Below are positions 24,434-30,710 of a stretch of 40,124 nucleotides of DNA, in pieces. Positions within the stretch are counted from its first letter, which is position 1. Each line of letters opens with the position of its first letter. A program made the position numbers and the translations under genes. The DNA is from Kitasatospora griseola (GTDB lineage: Bacteria > Actinomycetota > Actinomycetes > Streptomycetales > Streptomycetaceae), in assembly GCF_014648555.1 (NCBI RefSeq), contig NZ_BMRI01000011.1, forward strand, positions 105,546-145,669. The letters run 5' to 3'. The notes beneath the pieces are model-generated. The model saw only the letters and a list, made by a program, of their open reading frames with translations, was not told the origin of the DNA and did not search any database.

Positions 24434-24850
24434 TCAGTTCGCCGCGGCCGGGCCCGGCCGGAAATCCAGGTCGACCCCGCCGAAGCCGTCGCCGGGCGTC
24501 AGCCGGACGCCGGCCGTTCCGTGCAGGCGCCGGGCGGCCGTGCCCTCGGCCAGCCGGACCCAGAGCCAGCCGGCCTCGTAGTCCAGTGACACGACGTCAC
24601 TGGCCGGGGCCCGGTGCCGCGTCGAGCTGTACGGGGACAGCCGCCGGACGGCGTCCGCCGGGAGGCCGCGGACCTCCACGTCGAGCGGGGTGCTGTCCGC
24701 CGAGAGGACCAGCACCACCGGCGCGACGAACTCCGCGGGTGACGGTTCGTCGGCGCCGGGCCGCACCGGCGGTCCGCCGACCCGCACCCGCAGCCGGCCG
24801 CGCCCCGGCTCCCACTCGACCTCGACCGCCTCGGACACCGAGCCGTTCAC
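24434..24850 (-). CDS. hypothetical protein, 138 aa
   Basis: Small protein whose GTG 24850 overlaps the stop of the upstream gene in a GTGA, a strong sign of a genuine coupled gene; GTG 24853 is an equally possible start. The sequence is rich in beta-strand-like segments (VEVEWEPGRGRLRVRVGG, VVLVLSADSTPLDVEVRGLP, VVSLDYEAGWLWVRLAEG, VDLDFRPGP) separated by Pro/Gly turns, so an all-beta fold is likely. No signal peptide or membrane helix. No family recognised. Placement between the SAH-hydrolase-like gene and the MFS gene argues for a role specific to this pathway. Confidence 0.75.
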   Translation of the reverse strand: MNGSVSEAVEVEWEPGRGRLRVRVGGPPVRPGADEPSPAEFVAPVVLVLSADSTPLDVEVRGLPADAVRRLSPYSSTRHRAPASDVVSLDYEAGWLWVRLAEGTAARRLHGTAGVRLTPGDGFGGVDLDFRPGPAAAN

Positions 24851-26118
24851 CACACCACCCCATAGATCTGGTACCAACGATGTGCCAGGTCCGCACACTC
24901 CCGGGCGCCCAGGTGATGGAAGCCCCGCCGGTGCGGCCTTGCGGCCAACTCCCGTACGCACAGATAGAGTTCGGCGCTCACCAGGTCGTGCAGCGGCCCG
25001 GGGAGTTCGCCCCCGTCGGGCGAGCCGCACAGCCCGGAGAGCAGGTGGAGCGAACCGCGTGCCGTCCGGCAGACGGTCAGCCCCTCGTAGGTCTCGGTGA
25101 TCGCGAGGCCGGGCAGCGGCCCGGGCGGCGCGGTGCACCAGCCCGGTTCCGGCGTCAGGACCACGCTGTCGTCCCTCAGTTCGTTCAGGGCGGTCGCGTC
25201 GCACACCAGCTCGCCGGTCAGGTCGACCACCACGTCCGCCCACCGCAGCGCCTCCTGGCGGCCGAGGGTGCGATGGCCGGCGATGGCGGCCGCGCACGCC
25301 CGGATCGGATCGGGGTCGTGCACCCCGACCGTGGCGCCCAGCGTGTGGAGCGTCGCGGCCGCGGACGGCGCCCCGCCCTCGTACCCGACGAGGAGCACCC
25401 GGGACTTCGCCACCGTCCGGGCCAGCCGGCGGCGCAGCACCGACTCCAGGCCGTGCGCCATCGCCACCCCGGCGGGCCGGCTCACCAGCGCCCCCAGCGG
25501 ACTGCCCGCGGTGCGGTAGACGGGGAGCTCCGGCTGCCGGCCGGCCGCCCAGCGGTGGCGCCCGTCGCCGGGTGACGCGCCCTCGACCACCCCGCGCAGC
25601 CCTTCCCCGGGAAGGCCGGCCTCGCGGCCCGTCACCGCCTGGCCGACCGGGCCCTGGACGATCACCGGGTCCGCGGTGCGGCGCGCCGCCCGGCTCGCGT
25701 ACTCGACCGCCGCGCGGCCGATGTCCGAGGGCCGCTCGGGCACCAGCAGCGGGACGTCCTTGCCGATCGCGCCGCGCACCGACGAGTCGGCGGCCGCGGC
25801 GGTGGTGACCACCGCGGCCAGGTCGAGGTCCGGCGCCAGTGCCCGCAGGTGGCTGAGGAAGGAGGCGCTCTCCCCGCTCAGGTCGGCCGCGACCACCAGC
25901 CGGGCCGGGCCGGCGGGATGGGCCCGGATCACTTCGGTCAGCAGCGGCATCCGGGGTCTGGCGACCGTGCCCGGAGCGGTCGCGGCGGCCTGCGAGGCGC
26001 CGGCGCCGTCCCCGACCACCAGCACCCGGCTGCCGGGGCCCGAGCCGCGTTCCAGGTGGAACGCCGTGTCGGAGATCAGGGTTCGCGTCAACACCGGCTC
26101 CTCGTCAGGCGTGATCAC
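24847..26118 (-). CDS. degenerate S-adenosylhomocysteine hydrolase-like protein
   Basis: 423-residue protein, shorter than true AhcY (about 480). GTG 26118 overlaps the SDR stop as GTGA. Alignment landmarks with AhcY are kept in order: GLRGVVEGAS (compare GVVEET), LPVYRT at the site of the INVND motif, an AMAHGLESVLRRR helix, then a Rossmann domain SRVLLVGYEGGAPSAAATLH followed by TLGATVGVHDPDPIRA (compare the AhcY VxExDPIxA NAD-ribose loop) and ADVVVDLTG (compare DxxVTTTG). However, the NAD loop GxGxxG is GYEGGA and the substrate-site Lys/Asp after the INVND motif are lost. It may bind an adenosine-type substrate with altered or no hydrolase activity. The C-terminus ends in HRWYQIYGVVW. Confidence 0.7.
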   Translation of the reverse strand: MITPDEEPVLTRTLISDTAFHLERGSGPGSRVLVVGDGAGASQAAATAPGTVARPRMPLLTEVIRAHPAGPARLVVAADLSGESASFLSHLRALAPDLDLAAVVTTAAAADSSVRGAIGKDVPLLVPERPSDIGRAAVEYASRAARRTADPVIVQGPVGQAVTGREAGLPGEGLRGVVEGASPGDGRHRWAAGRQPELPVYRTAGSPLGALVSRPAGVAMAHGLESVLRRRLARTVAKSRVLLVGYEGGAPSAAATLHTLGATVGVHDPDPIRACAAAIAGHRTLGRQEALRWADVVVDLTGELVCDATALNELRDDSVVLTPEPGWCTAPPGPLPGLAITETYEGLTVCRTARGSLHLLSGLCGSPDGGELPGPLHDLVSAELYLCVRELAARPHRRGFHHLGARECADLAHRWYQIYGVVW

Positions 26119-26831
26119 ACGTACTGCAGTCGGTCCAGGCCGGCGACCTGCGGCTCGCCCAGCCGGGCGGGGCGGATCTCGGCCTCGCCGTAGACCAGGT
26201 CGACCGGCTGATCCTGCACCAGGTAGCCGACGCAGCGGGCCACCGACTCGGTGGTCATCTTGAGCGGCGTGTCGTCGGCCGCCCGGTTGGCGATCGCGCC
26301 GGGGCTGAGCAGGGTGGCCCGCACCCCGTTCGGCCGCTCCTCCAGCAGCAGGGTCTCCACCAGCGCCTTGAGCGCGCCCTTGGTCGCGGCGTAGGCGAAC
26401 CCGCCCTCGAACCAGCGGGTGCCGGCGTGACTGCCCATCACCACGTAGCTGCCCGAACTGGCGCGCAGCGCCGGGAGGGTGGCCTGCACCAGCCGGAACA
26501 CCGAGGTGAGGTTCACTGCGACGGACTCGTCCCAGTCCTCGGCGGAGAGCTCGCCCACGGTGGCGATCCGGCGGACCACGGCGTTCGCGACGCAGACGTC
26601 CAGCCGTCCGTGGCGTTCGAGCACCTCGGCCACCGCCCGCTCCAGCGCGGCCGGGTCGGCGAGGTCGCAGATCACCTCGGACAGCCAGTCCTGCCCCGCC
26701 GGGGTGCGGTTGAGGGCCGCCACCCGGTACCCGCGCCGGTGCAGTTCCGCGGCGATCGCCAGCCCGGTGCCCCGGTTGGCGCCGGTGACCAGGGCGACCC
26801 CGTCACCGGCCGGCTGCTCAGGCGAGCTCAT
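26115..26831 (-). CDS. SDR-family oxidoreductase next to the PurC homologue (PenB-like position)
   Basis: Short-chain dehydrogenase/reductase of 238 residues; ATG 26831 lies 14 bp inside the preceding PurC-like gene. The cofactor loop TGANRGTGLAIA is at about residues 16-27. The NNAG motif is altered to VANAVV. The catalytic Ser (MGSHAG) and YAATK are intact. In pentostatin and coformycin pathways an SDR (PenB) reduces the 8-keto group of the ring-expanded base, and it is encoded beside a SAICAR synthetase homologue (PenC); the same adjacency is seen here. The specific reaction remains an inference, as SDR sequence does not define substrate. Confidence 0.88.
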   Translation of the reverse strand: MSSPEQPAGDGVALVTGANRGTGLAIAAELHRRGYRVAALNRTPAGQDWLSEVICDLADPAALERAVAEVLERHGRLDVCVANAVVRRIATVGELSAEDWDESVAVNLTSVFRLVQATLPALRASSGSYVVMGSHAGTRWFEGGFAYAATKGALKALVETLLLEERPNGVRATLLSPGAIANRAADDTPLKMTTESVARCVGYLVQDQPVDLVYGEAEIRPARLGEPQVAGLDRLQYV

Positions 26832-27549
26832 CCAGCAGCCTCCGCCACGCGGTGGTGATCTCCTCGGCGGACGCGCCGCGGCGGAAGAGGTCCTTGTCGA
26901 GGGAGGAGCCGTCGGCGTGCCGCAGCCGCATGCAGTCCGGCGAGATCTCCGAGATGAGGACGGGCTGTCCGCCGTCCAGGCCGAAGATCACGCAGAAGTC
27001 CCACACCTGCACCGAGTCGAGCCACTCGACCAGCGAGGCGTTCACCCCGAGCGCCAGCCGGCGGAACTCGTCGACCGGCAGGTCCAGCGCCCGCAGGTAG
27101 TCCTCGCCGATGGGCTGGTCCTCCGGGTCGACCCGGTAGTCGAACTTCACCACCGGGCGCGGCAGCGGCTCGTACTCCTCGAACAGTCCGGGGTACTTCA
27201 CCAGGGTGGAACCGACCGCGCGGTTCTTGACGATCACCTCGAACGGCGGGGCCGGGTGGTACTCGGCCAGGTAGCTGACCGGGCCCAGCCGCCGCACGAA
27301 GGCGGTGCGGATGCCGGCCTTCTCCAGCCGGGCGGCCGCCCGCTCGTAGAAGTCCAGGCGCAACGGGCCGGTCTCCTCGACCAGTTCGTCGCGGCTGTAG
27401 GTGAAGCTCCGCAGGCTGGGGATCATCTCCACCATGCACAGGCCGTCGGGGAGCAGCCAGAGCCGCTTGCTGCGCCCCTGGATGTCGGGCTCGCGCTGTT
27501 CGCGAATCGCCTGCAGTTCCTGGTCGCTCGGAAGGGCGGAGGGTTGCAT
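26818..27549 (-). CDS. SAICAR synthetase (PurC) homologue, probable pathway enzyme
   Basis: 243-residue protein of the phosphoribosylaminoimidazole-succinocarboxamide synthase fold, which normally joins CAIR and aspartate using ATP in purine synthesis. ATG 27549. Family motifs: DIQGRSKRLWLLPDG (ATP loop, compare EGKxKxxY), PPFEVIVKNRAVGSTLVKY (compare EVVVRNxAAGSxxKR), PVVKFDYRVDPEDQPIGEDY, VWDFCVIFGLDGGQPVLISE, ISPDCMRLRHADG and SLDKDLFRRG. All positions that bind nucleotide and phosphate appear present. The normal purC sits in a pur locus; here it lies in an operon with SDR, Nudix and transport genes. This recalls PenC-type enzymes of pentostatin/coformycin biosynthesis. Confidence 0.88.
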   Translation of the reverse strand: MQPSALPSDQELQAIREQREPDIQGRSKRLWLLPDGLCMVEMIPSLRSFTYSRDELVEETGPLRLDFYERAAARLEKAGIRTAFVRRLGPVSYLAEYHPAPPFEVIVKNRAVGSTLVKYPGLFEEYEPLPRPVVKFDYRVDPEDQPIGEDYLRALDLPVDEFRRLALGVNASLVEWLDSVQVWDFCVIFGLDGGQPVLISEISPDCMRLRHADGSSLDKDLFRRGASAEEITTAWRRLLDELA

Positions 27550-27600
27550 CGGACCCCTTGTCCTCGGTCGTGGGTGTGGGTGCGCGCGGCGGGCGTCCGG

Positions 27601-28239
27601 TCAGGCCGGACGGGTGTGCCGGTGGTGCGCGAGAAGGACGAGCAGCAGTGTCTTGGCGTCGGCGGCCGGCTCCCGGAGCAGCCGGTCGACCGCCTCGGCC
27701 AGGGGGAGTTCGAGGACCTCGATGTCCTCGTCCTCGGCGGCGACGCCGCCTCCCGGGCCGGTCCGGTCGTCGGCGCGGTACTCGCCGGTGAACAGGTGCA
27801 GCCGTTCGGTGCTCAGTTGGGGGGCCGGGTACACGGTGGCCAGGCGGGTGAGAACGCCGGCCCGGTAGCCGGTCTCCTCCTCCGCCTCCCGGCGGGCCGC
27901 CTCGGCGGGGTCGGCGCCGTCGGTGAGCCCGCCGGGCAGCTCGATCAGCCGTCCGTCGCCCGGCGTCGCCGCTCCGCCGTGGACCAGCACCGGCAGGCGG
28001 AGCTGCCGGGTGAGCAGGACCGTCCCGCGGTCCGGGTCGCTGAGCAGCACCGCGGCCCGGTCGCCGCGGCCCACGCTCAGCCGGTGGAGCCGACGGGTCT
28101 CCCCGTCGGCTCCGGGCACGTCCAGCGTGTACCGGCGCACGGCCAGCCAGTCGTCGAGCACCGTCTCCACCTCGCGGACGGAGGCGGTGCCCGACGACCC
28201 GGTCACGCTCGCGCGACCGTCCGGATCAGGCATCGGCAC
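27601..28239 (-). CDS. Nudix hydrolase, ADP-ribose/GDP-mannose pyrophosphatase-like
   Basis: 212-residue Nudix protein; ATG 28239 (an ATG two codons later also fits), overlapping the upstream gene by 14 bp. The Nudix box reads from GGLTDGADPAEAAR into REAEEETGY, so the catalytic REUxEExG helix is intact while the first Glu of the box is replaced. The downstream YPAPQLSTERLHLF (compare YPSPGxSxExxxLF) assigns it to the nucleoside-diphosphate-sugar subgroup. These enzymes split NDP-X into NMP and X-phosphate. The N-terminal 40 residues with VREVETVLDDWLAVRRYTL form the extra strand domain common in that subgroup. In the operon it may process a nucleotide intermediate or clear toxic nucleotides. 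Confidence 0.88.
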   Translation of the reverse strand: MPMPDPDGRASVTGSSGTASVREVETVLDDWLAVRRYTLDVPGADGETRRLHRLSVGRGDRAAVLLSDPDRGTVLLTRQLRLPVLVHGGAATPGDGRLIELPGGLTDGADPAEAARREAEEETGYRAGVLTRLATVYPAPQLSTERLHLFTGEYRADDRTGPGGGVAAEDEDIEVLELPLAEAVDRLLREPAADAKTLLLVLLAHHRHTRPA

Positions 28240-29008
28240 GGGTGCGCTCGATCGTGGCCTTCAGCCGTTCCAGCTTCTCGGTGAGCTCCGGCACCGAGAA
28301 CATGACGTTGCCGTTCTGGGTGTTCGTGGACGGGTAAGCGGTGTTGTAGACGTTGGAGAAGGTCCGCTCCCGGGGGCCGCGCAGCACCAGGGTGCAGACC
28401 ATCGCCTCCAGCGGCAGGGCCACCCGGTGGATGCGGTGGTACTGCAGGTGGTACGCGTTGCCCTGGGACTCCACCGCCTGGTCGGTCATGGTCAGCCGGG
28501 TGTCGCCGACGAACTCGTAGAAGTTGCCGACGGACGCGGTGCCCAGCTTCTCCGGGCTGTACCGGTACTGGCGGAAGTTCACCGCGCCCGGCGACTCCTG
28601 CTTGCTGAAGTTCTGCGAGACCAGCCGACCGGTCAGGATGGTCGACCAGAAGCTGAACCGGTGGTCGTGGATCAGCTCGTCGTGGAGCTCCTTCTCGCTG
28701 TACGGCGGGCTCCACAGGTGCAGGGTCAGCCGGTAGCCGCCGTTGTCGGTGTCCACCAGGACGATCTTGTCGAAGTGGTTGACGTGGCGGTAGGAGCGGT
28801 CCGCGATCACGGCCAGCGCGGCCGGGTCGCTCAGGTAGTCCTTGAGCAGAGCGGTGATCCGCTCCGGTCGGCCGAGCTCCCGGATCAGGGCCAGGTTGTA
28901 GGTGAGCCGACTGTCGTCGTCGGCCGGGTGGAGACCGCTCACGAGGGCATCGAGATCCGCCGGGCGAATTTCCCCGAGATCAACGTCGAGCGGTATTTCT
29001 CTGGTCAA
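28226..29008 (-). CDS. cupin-like protein of unknown function, first gene of the leftward operon
   Basis: 260 residues if the TTG at 29008 is used; it has a GGGGG 7 nt upstream. An alternative TTG at 29029 adds seven residues, and no ATG or GTG fits well. The segment ELIHDHRFSFWSTILTGRLV (about residues 112-131) resembles the first cupin/cysteine-dioxygenase metal motif (HDH, then a strand with Gly), and YHRIHRVALPLEAMVCTLVLRG near residue 190 resembles the second motif with another His. A metal-dependent, dioxygenase-like barrel is therefore possible but not proven. N-terminal 60 residues and the last 25 (VPELTEKLERLKATIERT) are helical. No family name is given. The unusual start and strong upstream hairpins suggest controlled translation. 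Confidence 0.75.
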   Translation of the reverse strand: MTREIPLDVDLGEIRPADLDALVSGLHPADDDSRLTYNLALIRELGRPERITALLKDYLSDPAALAVIADRSYRHVNHFDKIVLVDTDNGGYRLTLHLWSPPYSEKELHDELIHDHRFSFWSTILTGRLVSQNFSKQESPGAVNFRQYRYSPEKLGTASVGNFYEFVGDTRLTMTDQAVESQGNAYHLQYHRIHRVALPLEAMVCTLVLRGPRERTFSNVYNTAYPSTNTQNGNVMFSVPELTEKLERLKATIERTRADA

Positions 29009-29033
29009 GTCCGAACCCCCTTTGCACAAATCG

Positions 29034-29074
29034 GCCGGACGAATCCGGTGGTTCCGGAAACGGATTCGTCCGGC
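29034..29074 (-). promoter_or_regulatory. perfect 14-bp inverted repeat with internal TTCCGGAA palindrome
   Basis: Arms 29034-29047 and 29061-29074 are exact reverse complements (gccggacgaatccg). The 13-nt centre holds the 8-bp palindrome TTCCGGAA at 29052-29059. It ends 26 bp before the TTG start of the first operon gene, so it could be an operator or a leader hairpin. Confidence 0.75.
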
Positions 29075-29081
29075 GCACAGA

Positions 29082-29102
29082 AAGTCGGCCTCGTGCCGAC
29101 TT
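29082..29102 (-). promoter_or_regulatory. second inverted repeat in the same control region
   Basis: Arms aagtcggc (29082-29089) and gccgactt (29095-29102) pair perfectly over 8 bp with a 5-nt loop. It starts 7 bp after the larger repeat, so the two form a tandem hairpin/operator block. Confidence 0.65.
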
Positions 29103-29354
29103 GGATCACCGTCCTATCTAGCCAGCCACGCCAGACGCGCGACAAGTATTCGAAGGTGATGGCCGCCCGGGCGGTCGGTCGGGGCGGACGCTCGGGCGGG
29201 TCGGCGGTGCGCCCGCCGGAGCCTGTCGATCGGGCAGGTCGATGGTGCACCTACGGACGTGCGCGGCCATGCCCCATGATTGGCGGAGCCGCATTCGGGC
29301 GGCTTCACCGAATTCCGCCGCGACCGACCACCGACCGAGGGAAATTACGCCGCC

Positions 29355-29912
29355 ATGGCCATCGAGGAAATCGACGACAAACTCCGCGCACTTCTGCTGG
29401 AACGGATCACGGACGTCTTCGACCATCCGAACCCGGGTGTGGTGTTCAAGGACATCGCGCCGCTCCTCGCGGACCCCGACGCGTTCGGCCCGCTCGTCGA
29501 CGTCCTCGCCCGGTTCTGCACCGCCGTGGGCGCCGACAAGGTGGCCGGCCTGGAGGCCCGCGGGTTCATCCTGGCCGCCCCGGTGGCACTGCGTGCGGGC
29601 CTCGGCTTCGTCCCGATCCGCAAGGCGGGCAAGCTCCCCGGCCCCACCCTGACCCAGCGGTACGACCTGGAGTACGGATCCGCCGAGATGGAGATCCAGC
29701 GCTCCGCGTTCGCCCCGGGCGAGCGCGTCGTCGTGGTCGACGACGTGCTCGCCACCGGGGGCACCGTCGACGCCGCCCTCGGCCTGCTCCGGCGGGCCGG
29801 CGCGGACGTGGCCGGCGTCGCCGTCCTCCTCGAACTCGGCTTCCTGGCGGGCCGCTCCCGCCTGGCGACCGCGCTCGGCGGGGCGCCGCTCGGGGCGGTG
29901 CTGACGATCTGA
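29355..29912 (+). CDS. apt: adenine phosphoribosyltransferase-like protein, divergent from operon
   Basis: 185-residue type I phosphoribosyltransferase that would convert adenine and PRPP to AMP. ATG 29355 (MAIEEIDD); ATG 29280 gives a 25-residue extension without support. The apt hallmarks are present: KDIAPLLADP (about residues 31-40), GLEARGFILAAPVA (about 62-75), the flexible loop RKAGKLPGP, and the PRPP-binding VVVDDVLATGGTVDAAL (about 121-137). Streptomycetes normally carry apt between secF and relA, so a copy here, beside an MTA phosphorylase gene, is probably dedicated to the nucleoside pathway: it could return adenine released by the phosphorylase to AMP. Convergent with the LLM gene at 29929. 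Confidence 0.9.
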   Translation: MAIEEIDDKLRALLLERITDVFDHPNPGVVFKDIAPLLADPDAFGPLVDVLARFCTAVGADKVAGLEARGFILAAPVALRAGLGFVPIRKAGKLPGPTLTQRYDLEYGSAEMEIQRSAFAPGERVVVVDDVLATGGTVDAALGLLRRAGADVAGVAVLLELGFLAGRSRLATALGGAPLGAVLTI

Positions 29913-29928
29913 GGGGGCTGGAGCGGGG

Positions 29929-30675
29929 CTAGCCGAGGCGGTCGAGGAACGACAGGTCGTAGGGCGCCGCGAGCCCGACGATCACGTGCTCGGCCCCGGC
30001 CGCCAGGAACTCCTCGATCCGGTCGACCTCGGAGGCGTCCACGAACACCGAGCGCTCGATCGCGGACGGGTCCCGGCCGACCCGCTCGCACCACTCGTCC
30101 AGCAGCTTGTTCTTCCGGCGGTAGTCGTCCGCGGGGCCGAACGCGTTCCACAGGTCCGCGTGCTCGGCGACCAGCCGGAGGGTCACCTTCTCGCCGCCGC
30201 CGCCGATCAGCGTGCGCAGGCCCGGCGCGGCCGGGTTGAGCCGGGGCAGCCGCGCCCGGATCCGGACCAGCGCGTCCTCGAACTCGCGCAGCCGGACGGC
30301 GGGGCTCTCGAAGGAGTAGCCGTACTCGACGTACTCGCGCTCGCACCAGCCCGCGCCGAGGCCGAGGACCAGCCGGCCGCCGCTCAGCAGGTCGACCGTC
30401 CGCGCCATGTCGGCGAGCAGGTCCGGGTTCCGGTAGGAGACGCAGCTGACCAGCGCGCCGAACGCGGCCCGCGAGGTGTCGACGGCCATCGCGGCGAGCA
30501 GCGACCAGCACTCGAAGTTCGGGCCGTTCGGGTCGCCCGGGGACACCGGGAAGAAGTGGTCGGGCACCCAGATCGAGTCGACTCCGGCGCGGTCGAGCTC
30601 CCGCCAGGCGTCGCGCAGCGGGTCGAGTTCGGTCCGTTCGGGCTGAAGTTGCACACCCAGCTTGAAGTCCCGCAT
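29929..30675 (-). CDS. LLM-class flavin/F420-dependent oxidoreductase
   Basis: 248-residue TIM-barrel oxidoreductase of the luciferase-like monooxygenase class. ATG 30675 follows AAGGAGC. The typical elements are the N-terminal FKLGVQLQPE strand, WVPDHFFPVSPGD (about residues 37-49), FGALVSCVSYRNPDLLADMARTVDLLSGGR (about 72-101), LGLGAGWCEREYVEYG and the LIGGGGEKVTLRLVAEHADLWNAFG segment with the cofactor-binding Gly-rich loop. The HFFP and GAGW signatures favour an F420-using subgroup, but FMN cannot be excluded. Its start lies 36 bp from the end of the GMC gene and the two are likely co-transcribed. Could reduce or oxidise a nucleoside intermediate. Confidence 0.85.
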   Translation of the reverse strand: MRDFKLGVQLQPERTELDPLRDAWRELDRAGVDSIWVPDHFFPVSPGDPNGPNFECWSLLAAMAVDTSRAAFGALVSCVSYRNPDLLADMARTVDLLSGGRLVLGLGAGWCEREYVEYGYSFESPAVRLREFEDALVRIRARLPRLNPAAPGLRTLIGGGGEKVTLRLVAEHADLWNAFGPADDYRRKNKLLDEWCERVGRDPSAIERSVFVDASEVDRIEEFLAAGAEHVIVGLAAPYDLSFLDRLG

Positions 30676-30710
30676 CGGGAAAGCTCCTTGAGAGTGGTGG
30701 ACCCGGTCGG

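Larger units (their letters stand above)
29009..29354. promoter_or_regulatory. divergent control region between the 14-gene operon and the apt-like gene
   Basis: About 346 bp with no gene. Two strong inverted repeats lie at 29034-29074 and 29082-29102 near the leftward start. The part 29100-29160 is A/T-richer and may hold promoters for both directions. It should be the main switch of the locus. Confidence 0.6.
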
